A stretch of 64,000 nt of DNA from Streptomyces sp. NBC_01262. Lineage in GTDB: Bacteria; Actinomycetota; Actinomycetes; Streptomycetales; Streptomycetaceae. The translations under genes and the position numbers were made by a program. The DNA lies in NCBI RefSeq assembly GCF_036226365.1, contig NZ_CP108462.1, forward strand, positions 8,352,001 through 8,416,000. The letters run 5' to 3'. Below are positions 39,075 through 46,263 of the stretch, piece by piece. How positions within the stretch are numbered: the first letter of the stretch is position 1; every line of letters starts with the position of its first letter. The notes beneath the pieces were generated by a model. It was not told the DNA's origin. It did no database searches and saw only the letters and a program-made list of their open reading frames with translations.

Positions 39075-41581
39075 TGCGGGTCCCGCTTTCTTGGCTGCGG
39101 GAGTACGTCGACCTGCCCGCCGGTGAGTCCGGCCGCGACGTCCAGGCCAAGCTCATCTCCGTCGGTCTCGAGGTCGAGACCGTCGATCAGCTCGGCGCCG
39201 GGCTCAAGGGCCCGCTCGTCGTCGGCAAGGTGCTCACCATCGAGCAGCTGGAGGGCTTCAAGAAGCCCATCCGCTTCTGCACGGTCGACGTCGGCTCCGC
39301 CAACGGCACCGGCGCGCCCCAGGAGATCGTCTGCGGCGCCACCAACTTCGCCGTCGGCGACAAGGTGGTCGTCATCCTCCCCGGCGGCGTCCTGCCCGGG
39401 AACTTCGAGATCTCCGCGCGCAAGACCTACGGCCGCAAGTCGCACGGCATGATCTGCTCGGGCGCCGAGCTGGGCATGGGCGACGACGGCTCGCACGGCA
39501 TCATCGTGCTGCCGCCCGAGCACGAGGTCGGCAGCGACGCCATAGAGCTGCTCGAACTCGTCGACGAGGTCCTGGACATCGCGGTGAGCGCCGACCGCGG
39601 CTACTGCCTGTCGATGCGCGGCGTCGCCCGCGAGGCCGCCATCGCGTACGGCCTGCCGCTGCGCGACCCGGCGCTGCTCGACGTACCCGGCCCGAACTCC
39701 TACGGCTACCAGGTCAAGGTCTCCGACCCGGCCGGCTGCGACCGCTTCACCGCCCGCACCGTCACCGGTCTCGACCAGGAGGCCCGCTCGCCGATCTGGC
39801 TCCAGCGGCGGCTGCAGAAGGCCGGCATGCGGCCGATCTCGCTCGCCGTGGACGTCACGAACTACGTGATGCTGGAGCTCGGCCAGCCGCTGCACGCGTA
39901 CGACCGCAGCCGGGTCCAGGGCGCCATCGGCGTGCGCCGGGCCCAGGCAGGCGAGAAGCTCATCACCCTGGACGGGGCCAAGCGCGTCCTGGACGCCGAG
40001 GACCTGGTCATCACCGACGACCGGGGCCCGATCGGCCTGGCCGGGGTCATGGGCGGCGCCAACACCGAGATCGCCGACCACGAGGAGGCCGAGGGCACGA
40101 CGGACGTCGTGATCGAGGCCGCGCACTTCGACCCGGTCGCCATCGCGCGCACCGCCCGCCGCCACAAGCTGTCCTCCGAGGCGTCCAAGCGCTTCGAGCG
40201 CGGCGTCGACCCGCAGGCGGCCAGCGCGGCCGCCCAGCGGACCGTGGACCTGCTGGTGCTGCTCGCCGGCGGCACCGCCGAGGCCGGCGTCACGGAGATC
40301 GTCGCGCCCTCCGTGCCGCACACCATCTCCATCCCCGCCGACCACCCCGACCGCGTCGCGGGCATGGAGTACGGCCGCGAGACCGTCGTACGCCGCCTCC
40401 AGCAGGTCGGCTGCCACGTCGACGGCTCCGACGACCTCGTCGTCACCGTGCCGAGCTGGCGGCCCGACCTCACCGACCCCAACGACCTCGCCGAAGAGGT
40501 CATCCGGCTGGAGGGCTACGAGAACCTGCCCTCCACCCTGCCCGGGCTCCCCTCCGGGCGCGGCCTCACCGAGTCGCAGAAGCTGCGCCGCCGGGTCGGC
40601 CGGGCGCTCGCCGGGGCCGGCTACGTCGAGGTCCAGGCCTACCCCTTCATCGGCGACGCCGTCCTCGACCAGCTCGGCCTCGACGCGGACGACCCGCGCC
40701 GCACCACGGTCAAGCTGGCCAACCCGCTGTCCGACGCGGAGCCCGCCCTGCGCACGACGCTGCTGCCGGGCCTGCTCGGCGCGCTGCGCCGCAACGACGG
40801 GCGGGGCAGCCACGACCTGGCGCTCTTCGAGACGGGCCTGGTCTTCCGGCCCACCGGCGATGAGTCGGTGCCGCCCCGGCTGCCCGTCGACCGCCGCCCG
40901 ACCGACGCCGAGCTCGCCGCGCTCGACGCCGCGCTGCCCCGGCAGCCGCGCCGGGTCGCCGTCGTCCTCACCGGCGCGCGCGAGCAGGCCGGCTGGTGGG
41001 GCGACGGCCACCCGGCCACCTGGGCCGACGCCGTCGAGGCCGGGCGCACCGTAGCCCGCGAGGCCGGGGTCGAGCTGACCGTCCGCAAGGACCAGCACGC
41101 CCCCTGGCACCCGGGCCGCTGCGCCGCGCTCTACGGCGGCGCCGACGGTGACGTTCTCATCGGCCACGCCGGTGAGCTCCACCCCCGCGTCATCAAGGCC
41201 CTGCACCTGCCCGAGCGCACCTGCGCCATGGAGCTCGACCTCGACGGCCTGGAGCGCCTCGCCTCCGGCCCCGTCGTCGCCCCGAGCGTGTCCGCCTTCC
41301 CCGTCGCCACCCAGGACGTCGCCCTGGTCGTCGACGACTCGGTCCCGGCCGCCGACGTCGAATCCGCCCTGCGGTCCGGCGCCGGTGAACTCCTGGAATC
41401 GCTGCGGCTGTTCGACGTCTTCACCGGTGAACAGATCGGCGCCGGGAAGAAGTCGCTGGCCTACGCGCTGCGCTTCCGCGCACCCGACCGCACCCTGACG
41501 GCCGAGGAGGCGTCGGCCGCGCGGGACGCGGCGGTCACGGCCGCCGGTGAGCGTACGGGGGCCGCCCTGCGCGGCGCGTAG
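39074..41581 (+). CDS. pheT: Phenylalanyl-tRNA synthetase beta subunit
   Basis: An 835-residue beta chain. It has an N-terminal tRNA-binding OB fold (VVGKVLTIEQLEG...VCGATNF), the B3/B4 editing domain (near DRFTARTVTGLD and TNYVMLELGQPLHAYD), B5 and a degenerate class II core (RPDLTDPNDLAEEVIRLEG), and the C-terminal anticodon-binding FDX-ACB domain (FPVATQDVALVVDD...LAYALRFRAPDRTLT). The ATG overlaps the pheS stop as TGATG. A strong terminator follows. Confidence 0.97.
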   Translation: MRVPLSWLREYVDLPAGESGRDVQAKLISVGLEVETVDQLGAGLKGPLVVGKVLTIEQLEGFKKPIRFCTVDVGSANGTGAPQEIVCGATNFAVGDKVVVILPGGVLPGNFEISARKTYGRKSHGMICSGAELGMGDDGSHGIIVLPPEHEVGSDAIELLELVDEVLDIAVSADRGYCLSMRGVAREAAIAYGLPLRDPALLDVPGPNSYGYQVKVSDPAGCDRFTARTVTGLDQEARSPIWLQRRLQKAGMRPISLAVDVTNYVMLELGQPLHAYDRSRVQGAIGVRRAQAGEKLITLDGAKRVLDAEDLVITDDRGPIGLAGVMGGANTEIADHEEAEGTTDVVIEAAHFDPVAIARTARRHKLSSEASKRFERGVDPQAASAAAQRTVDLLVLLAGGTAEAGVTEIVAPSVPHTISIPADHPDRVAGMEYGRETVVRRLQQVGCHVDGSDDLVVTVPSWRPDLTDPNDLAEEVIRLEGYENLPSTLPGLPSGRGLTESQKLRRRVGRALAGAGYVEVQAYPFIGDAVLDQLGLDADDPRRTTVKLANPLSDAEPALRTTLLPGLLGALRRNDGRGSHDLALFETGLVFRPTGDESVPPRLPVDRRPTDAELAALDAALPRQPRRVAVVLTGAREQAGWWGDGHPATWADAVEAGRTVAREAGVELTVRKDQHAPWHPGRCAALYGGADGDVLIGHAGELHPRVIKALHLPERTCAMELDLDGLERLASGPVVAPSVSAFPVATQDVALVVDDSVPAADVESALRSGAGELLESLRLFDVFTGEQIGAGKKSLAYALRFRAPDRTLTAEEASAARDAAVTAAGERTGAALRGA

Positions 41582-41585
41582 GTTC

Positions 41586-41603
41586 AGCCCCTCCGGCGTT
41601 CGA
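41586..41603 (+). repeat. Dispersed repeat core, divergent copy 4
   Basis: AGCCCCTCCGGCGTTCGA differs from the consensus core at two positions. It begins 4 bp after the pheT stop and runs into the terminator hairpin. Confidence 0.55.
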
Positions 41604-41634
41604 GGGCACGCCCGCTGTCGGCGGGCGTGCCCTC
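41602..41634 (+). terminator. pheST terminator
   Basis: A perfect 14-bp stem, GAGGGCACGCCCGC (41602-41615) and GCGGGCGTGCCCTC (41621-41634), is closed by a five-base loop. Confidence 0.88.
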
Positions 41635-41692
41635 GTGTCTGTCCGCCCGGAGCGCCGCGCAGCCGATCGCGGCCCATCCTTGGTACATCTAA

Positions 41693-41715
41693 GGGCAATT
41701 AACCATCAATTGCCC
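41693..41715. promoter_or_regulatory. A+T-rich inverted repeat upstream of the small ATPase-like/LAL gene pair
   Basis: GGGCAATT (41693-41700) and AATTGCCC (41708-41715) form perfect 8-bp arms around AACCATC, 35 bp before the start at 41750. The region is clearly A+T rich for this genome. A likely operator for the downstream pair. Confidence 0.5.
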
Positions 41716-41749
41716 AAAGATTCATCAAGGAGACGGAGGACGGGCCGGC

Positions 41750-42013
41750 ATGGAGCTGATCGCAGTCGTAGGGCCCGACAGCGCCGAACGCGCCGAACTG
41801 CTGCTCGGGCTCGGCCGGGCCTGGGCGGCGGGCCCGGCCGTGCTGATGGACACCCCGGGCGGGCACGCCGCCTGGGCCGAGCTGCGCCGGGTCGCCGACG
41901 CCGGCACCACGGTCATCGCGGCCTGCGAGCGCGCGGAGGACGCGGGACCGTACGCCCACCGGATGGTGCTGCTGCCCCATCGCGGGCCCGCTGCCTGTGA
42001 CTTCGGCCATTGA
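41750..42013 (+). CDS. Small degenerate ATPase-like protein coupled to a LAL regulator
   Basis: An 87-residue protein of unknown function. The start MELIAVVGPDSAERAELLLG resembles a Walker A region that has lost its Gly-Lys-Thr, and TTVIAACERAEDAGPYAHRM resembles the H-loop end of an ABC ATPase, so it may be a mini-protein descended from an ABC ATPase core (inference). A ribosome site GGAGG lies about 10-15 bases upstream. The stop TGA overlaps a TTG that can start the next gene (TTGA at 42010-42013), as in other coupled pairs here. An inverted repeat precedes it. Confidence 0.55.
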   Translation: MELIAVVGPDSAERAELLLGLGRAWAAGPAVLMDTPGGHAAWAELRRVADAGTTVIAACERAEDAGPYAHRMVLLPHRGPAACDFGH

Positions 42014-44877
42014 CAAGTCACTTATCAGTAGTTTGTCATGTCCAGATGCCGTCCATGATCGGGCGTCGGGGGCTCCTCGACCTGGCCCGGACACAGTTCA
42101 CCGCCACCGCGGGCGTGCTGCTGTACGGGCCGGCCGGCATCGGCAGGACCACCGTCCTGGAAGCGCTCGTGCCCCCCGGCCGCACGGTGCTGCGCTGCAC
42201 ACCCGCCGAGGAGGACGCGCGGCTGCCCTTCGTCGGCCTGGTCGACCTCTTCGCCAAGGTGCCCGCCTCCTACGTGGACGACCTGCCGCCCGCACCCCGG
42301 GCGGCCCTCAACGCGGCGCTGCTGCGCGGCCGGGCGCCCATGGGCGAGCGAAGCCGGCTCGCGATGCGGGTGGCCGTACTCCAGGCCCTCACGGCACTGG
42401 CGGCCGACGGGCCGCCGCTGCACCTGGTCATCGACGACCTGCAGTGGCTCGACGAGCCCAGCGGCGAGGTCCTCGGCTTCGCGCTGCGCCGCCTCGACCA
42501 CGCCACCGTCCGGGTCATCGCCGCCGAGCGCGTACGCGAGGGCGAGCAGCCCGCCCGGCTGCGCTGCTGCCCGCCGGGCACGGCCGAGATCCGCGTACCG
42601 CCGCTGCCGGACGGCGAGTTGGAGCGGCTGCTGCGCGAGGACACTGGTGACGCCCTGTCCGCCGCCGGGCTCCAGGCCATCGGTCATGCCGCCGCCGGCA
42701 ATCCGCTGTACGCGCTCGAACTCGGCCGGGCCATCGCGCGCGACGGCTTGCCCGCCGAACCCGGCAGCCCGCTGCCCGTCCCGCAGCGGCTGCGCGGCAT
42801 GCTGCTGGAGCGGGCCCGCCGCCTGTCGCCGCAGGCCCGGCACACCCTGCTGATCGCCAGCGCCGCCAACCACCCGACCCTCACACTGCTGCGCGCCGCC
42901 GGGGTGCCCGACGCCGACCGCGACCTCGGCTCCGCGGCACACCTCGGCATCGCGGTGGCCGACGCCGAGGGCGCCGTACGCTTCCTGCACCCGCTGATCC
43001 GGGCCGCCGTCCACGCCGACGCGCCCGAGCACAGCCGCCGCGCCGCCCACGAACTGCTGGCCGCGGCCGTCACCGAGCCCGTCGAGCAGGCCCGGCACCT
43101 CGCGCTCGCCCACCCCCACGAGGACGAGGCCACCGCCCGCACCCTCACCGCCGCCGCCGCGTCCGCCCGCCGCGCCGGAGCCCCCCGGACCGCCGCCGAA
43201 CTGGCCGGACTCGCCGCCCGCCGCACCCCGCGGAACCGGCCCGACGACCACGCCGACCGGCTGCTGGCCGCCGCCGAGTACGCCTGCGACGCCGGGCTGC
43301 GCGACGAGGCCGCCCGCGCCGCCGAGACCGTCCTCAACGGATCCGCCTCCGCCCCGCACCGCGTACGCGCCCGCCTCATCCTGCTCGGCAACGCAGGCCA
43401 GGCACTCGGCGGCACCCGCCAGCTCATCGAGGCCGGGCTGCGCGACGCCGCCGGGGCACCGGAACTCCAGGCACGGCTGCACCACTGGGCCGCGGTCCGC
43501 GGCCTGCTCGGCGGGCAGCTCACCGAGGCCGCCGAGCACGCCCGGCGCGCCGCCGACGCCCCCTCCGACGGCACCCGGATCGCCGCCCTCGCCCTGCTCG
43601 CCCGCCTCCAGGCCCTGCACGGCGACCTGGCCGCCGCCGACCGCTCCCTCCAGGAAGCCCTGGCACTGCCCGCCGGAGCGGCCGACGGCCCCGAGGGCTG
43701 GGGCCTCATCCGCACCGGCGCGCTGCTGGCCGCCGACGCCGACCGGGTGTCCGACGCCCACGAGGAGGTCACCGAACTCCTCGCCAGAATCGGCGAGTTC
43801 GCCGGATCCGAGGAGACCCTGGCGACCCTGGTCGCCCTCACCCGGATCCAGGTCCGGGCCGGCCGCTGCCGCGAGGCGCTGGCCTCCGCCGCCCGCCTTC
43901 CCGCCGAAGGCGCGTCACCGCCCGCGCTGTACGCGGCGGCGCTCGCGGAGACCGCCGGCGGCAACGCCGACCGCGCCCAGGAACTGGCCGAGCGGGCCGT
44001 CGCCGCCGCCGAGGCGGACGGCGACCAGCTCTTCCTGCTCCGCGCCCTGGCCGTGTTGGGCCAGGCGCGCATGCTGCTCGGCAACACCCACGGCGCCTCC
44101 GCCGCCGTCGAGGCCCTCCAGCGCACCCGGCGGCTCGGCGAGGCCATGGGCCTGGCCGACCCGGCCTTCCTGCGCTGGTACGCCGAACTCGCCGAGGCCC
44201 TCGTCCTGCTCGGCGAGACCGATGCCGCCGCCGACGCGATCCTGGCCGCCCGCTCCCGTACCAACCGGCAGACCCCCGGCAGCGTCCTGGCCGCCCTCGA
44301 CCGCGCCGAAGGCCTGCGCGAGGTGGCCGCCGGCCGCGCCAAGCGGGGCGTCGCCCGTATCCAGTCCGCCGCTGACCGGCTCCGCCGCCTGCCGCTCCCC
44401 GTCGACCTGGCCCGCACCCTCATCGCGCTCGGCAACGTCGAACGCCGCTCCCGGCGCCGCACCGTCGCCCGCTCCGCCCTCGCCGAGGCCCTGGCCGCCT
44501 GCGAGGCCTGCGGCGCCGCCCCGCTCGCCGCCCGCGCCCGCGAGGAGCTGGCCCGCCTCGACGCCATGGAACGCGGCGGCGGTGGCGGCCCCCAGCTCAC
44601 CGCCACCGAGCAGCGCGTCGCCGCCCTCGTCGGCGGCGGCGCCACCAACCGCGAGGTCGCGGCCGAGCTCTTCATCAGCGTCAAGACCGTCGAGGGCACC
44701 CTGTCGCGGATCTACCGCAAGTTCGGCGTCCGCTCCCGCACCGCGCTCGCCCACGCCATGGCCGCAGCCGTCATCGCCGCCGGCGCCGGCCTTGCCCCCG
44801 CCGACCTCGACCTCGACGCCAGCGACCGCCCCGCGATCACCGTGACGGTCGACCCGGCGGCTCGGCCCCGCCCGTAA
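42010..44877 (+). CDS. LAL-type LuxR family regulator with altered Walker A
   Basis: A regulator of about 955 residues. The N-terminal ATPase domain has a Walker A-like GPAGIGRTT, where Arg replaces the nucleotide-binding Lys, and a good Walker B, LHLVIDDLQWLDE. The long middle part is Ala-rich helical repeats of the TPR type. The C-terminal LuxR helix-turn-helix is intact: LTATEQRVAALVGGGATNREVAAELFISVKTVEGTLSRIY. Start is uncertain: TTG 42010 overlaps the upstream stop, and ATG 42046 or 42055 lie just before the conserved domain. If TTG is used, a TTA codon at 42022 makes translation bldA-dependent. The repeat TGACAA (42011-42016)/TTGTCA (42033-42038) also covers this region. The regulated genes are not evident. 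Confidence 0.88.
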   Translation: MTSHLSVVCHVQMPSMIGRRGLLDLARTQFTATAGVLLYGPAGIGRTTVLEALVPPGRTVLRCTPAEEDARLPFVGLVDLFAKVPASYVDDLPPAPRAALNAALLRGRAPMGERSRLAMRVAVLQALTALAADGPPLHLVIDDLQWLDEPSGEVLGFALRRLDHATVRVIAAERVREGEQPARLRCCPPGTAEIRVPPLPDGELERLLREDTGDALSAAGLQAIGHAAAGNPLYALELGRAIARDGLPAEPGSPLPVPQRLRGMLLERARRLSPQARHTLLIASAANHPTLTLLRAAGVPDADRDLGSAAHLGIAVADAEGAVRFLHPLIRAAVHADAPEHSRRAAHELLAAAVTEPVEQARHLALAHPHEDEATARTLTAAAASARRAGAPRTAAELAGLAARRTPRNRPDDHADRLLAAAEYACDAGLRDEAARAAETVLNGSASAPHRVRARLILLGNAGQALGGTRQLIEAGLRDAAGAPELQARLHHWAAVRGLLGGQLTEAAEHARRAADAPSDGTRIAALALLARLQALHGDLAAADRSLQEALALPAGAADGPEGWGLIRTGALLAADADRVSDAHEEVTELLARIGEFAGSEETLATLVALTRIQVRAGRCREALASAARLPAEGASPPALYAAALAETAGGNADRAQELAERAVAAAEADGDQLFLLRALAVLGQARMLLGNTHGASAAVEALQRTRRLGEAMGLADPAFLRWYAELAEALVLLGETDAAADAILAARSRTNRQTPGSVLAALDRAEGLREVAAGRAKRGVARIQSAADRLRRLPLPVDLARTLIALGNVERRSRRRTVARSALAEALAACEACGAAPLAARAREELARLDAMERGGGGGPQLTATEQRVAALVGGGATNREVAAELFISVKTVEGTLSRIYRKFGVRSRTALAHAMAAAVIAAGAGLAPADLDLDASDRPAITVTVDPAARPRP

Positions 44878-44889
44878 GGCTGCTTCCGA

Positions 44890-45750
44890 CTACGCGTAGT
44901 CGTAGAACCCGTGTGCCGTCTTGCGGCCCAGCCGCCCCGCGGCGACCATCCGCTGGAGCAGCGGGGGAGCGGCGTACAGCGGTTCCTTGTACTCGTCGTA
45001 CATCGAATCGGCGACCGACGCCACCGTGTCCAGACCGATCAGGTCGGAGAGCTTGAGCGGGCCCATGGGGTGGGCGCAGCCCAGCTCCATGCCGTTGTCG
45101 ATGTCCTCGCGGCTGGCGATGCCGGACTCGAACATGCGGATGGCGGAGAGCAGATACGGGATGAGCAGCGCGTTGACGACAAAGCCTGAGCGGTCCTGGG
45201 CGCGGATGGCGTGCTTGCCGAGGACGTCCGTCACGAGCTTCTCGGCGCGCAGGAGCGTCTGCTCGCCCGTCGTGAGCGCGGGAATCAGCTCGACGAGCTT
45301 CTGCACCGGCGCCGGGTTGAAGAAGTGGATGCCCAGCACCTGGTCGGGGCGCGAGGTGGCGACCGCCAGCTTCACCAAGGGTATGGAGGAGGTGTTCGAG
45401 GCCAGTATGGCGTCCGGACGCGTCACCACCTGGTCGAGCACCTGGAAGATCTCCGTCTTCACCTGCTCGTTCTCCACGACCGCCTCCACGACGAGGTCGC
45501 GGTCCGCGAATTCGCCGAGGTCCGTGGTGAACGACAGCCGCCCGAGCGTCGCGTCCCTCTCCTCGTCGGTGATCTTGCCGCGCTCGGCCGCCTTCATCAG
45601 CGAGTTCGTCAGCCGCGTACGGCCCAGCTCCAGCGCCTCGCCCGTGGTCTCCGCGACCCGCACATCCAGCCCGGCCCGCGCACACACCTCCGCGATACCC
45701 GCGCCCATCTGGCCGCAGCCCACTACCCCGACGTTCTGGATGTCGTTCAA
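44890..45750 (-). CDS. 3-hydroxybutyryl-CoA dehydrogenase
   Basis: A 286-residue enzyme that oxidises or reduces the 3-hydroxy group of short acyl-CoAs. The NAD-binding Rossmann motif GVVGCGQMGAGIAEVC is at the N-terminus. Catalytic residues are Ser in SNTSS, His in GIHFFNPAP and Asn in FVVNALLIPYL. The C-terminal dimerisation domain ends with GRLGRKTAHGFYDY. The start is TTG at 45750, because the Rossmann strand begins five residues later and AAGG lies upstream; no ATG fits. It converges with the LAL gene, stop codons 12 bp apart. Confidence 0.95.
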   Translation of the reverse strand: MNDIQNVGVVGCGQMGAGIAEVCARAGLDVRVAETTGEALELGRTRLTNSLMKAAERGKITDEERDATLGRLSFTTDLGEFADRDLVVEAVVENEQVKTEIFQVLDQVVTRPDAILASNTSSIPLVKLAVATSRPDQVLGIHFFNPAPVQKLVELIPALTTGEQTLLRAEKLVTDVLGKHAIRAQDRSGFVVNALLIPYLLSAIRMFESGIASREDIDNGMELGCAHPMGPLKLSDLIGLDTVASVADSMYDEYKEPLYAAPPLLQRMVAAGRLGRKTAHGFYDYA

Positions 45751-45907
45751 GACGCCTTGCCCTCTCCCTGGTCCGCGAGACGGGATCCGGACCGTTGTAC
45801 GGGGCCGGATCCCATCGATCGACATTACACGGCGCGGCGGTGCGGTTGCGGTGCCGCCTGCGCCGGTGCGGTTGCGGTGCCGTCGGTCGGGGTTGCTGGT
45901 TCCGTCC

Positions 45908-45925
45908 TCAAGCGCCGGACGGGCT
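45908..45925 (-). repeat. Dispersed repeat core, copy 5
   Basis: The minus strand reads AGCCCGTCCGGCGCTTGA, one mismatch from the consensus core. It lies 146 bp from copy 6, in the opposite orientation. Confidence 0.7.
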
Positions 45926-46070
45926 GGGGTGGCCGTGGGGTCGGGGCCACCACCGGGGATCTCTCCTCGGCGCTCGCGACTCTGGCACCTTCGAGTTCGT
46001 GCCCGGGATCCTCGCTCGTCGCGCTGCGGGAGAACCCCGGCATGTCCCCTCCCAGCCGGAGCGGCAAGTT

Positions 46071-46185
46071 CAGCCCGTCCGGCGTTTGAGGACACGCCCG
46101 AAGGGCGTTCGGGGGTCCGGGGGCTTGCCCCCGGCGGGTCCGGGCGGAGCCCGGTTTCGGGAAGGGGCGGGGTGGGGGATTCCCC
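46071..46185 (+). repeat. Dispersed repeat, long copy 6
   Basis: The core AGCCCGTCCGGCGTTTGA (46071-46088) is followed by the palindrome CGCCCGAAGGGCG, a GGGGGC/GCCCCC stem, GGGCGGAGCCC and TTTCGGGAAGGGGCGGGGT. The order matches the copy inside the carboxylase gene (5888-5806, minus strand), with an additional GGCGGGTCCGGGCGGAGCC segment in the middle. Confidence 0.8.
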
Positions 46186-46263
46186 CTCTCCCACGGACCG
46201 TCGGCCGCCCACGAACCGCAACCACCCACCCGGTCGGGGCGCGGCCTCGGCCCCGACCGACGG

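Larger units (their letters stand above)
45751..46263. other. Repeat-rich intergenic region
   Basis: I see no gene in these 513 bases. The region holds two copies of the dispersed repeat (45908-45925 and 46071-46185). Open frames here have no family-like sequence and run through the palindromes. The stretch 45830-45900 is a low-complexity GGTGCGGTTGCGGTGCCG-type repeat: two nearly identical units of about 15 bases (45838-45855 and 45866-45883). Confidence 0.6.

Noticed and set aside
45830..45890. A CRISPR-like direct repeat (GCGGTTGCGGTGCCG units)
   Set aside because: Only two adjacent copies without unique spacers of regular length; simple tandem duplication.
45776..46260. Small protein genes in the gap before GH74
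   Set aside because: All frames cross the dispersed repeats and short GGTTGCGG-type repeats; no family-like sequence was seen.
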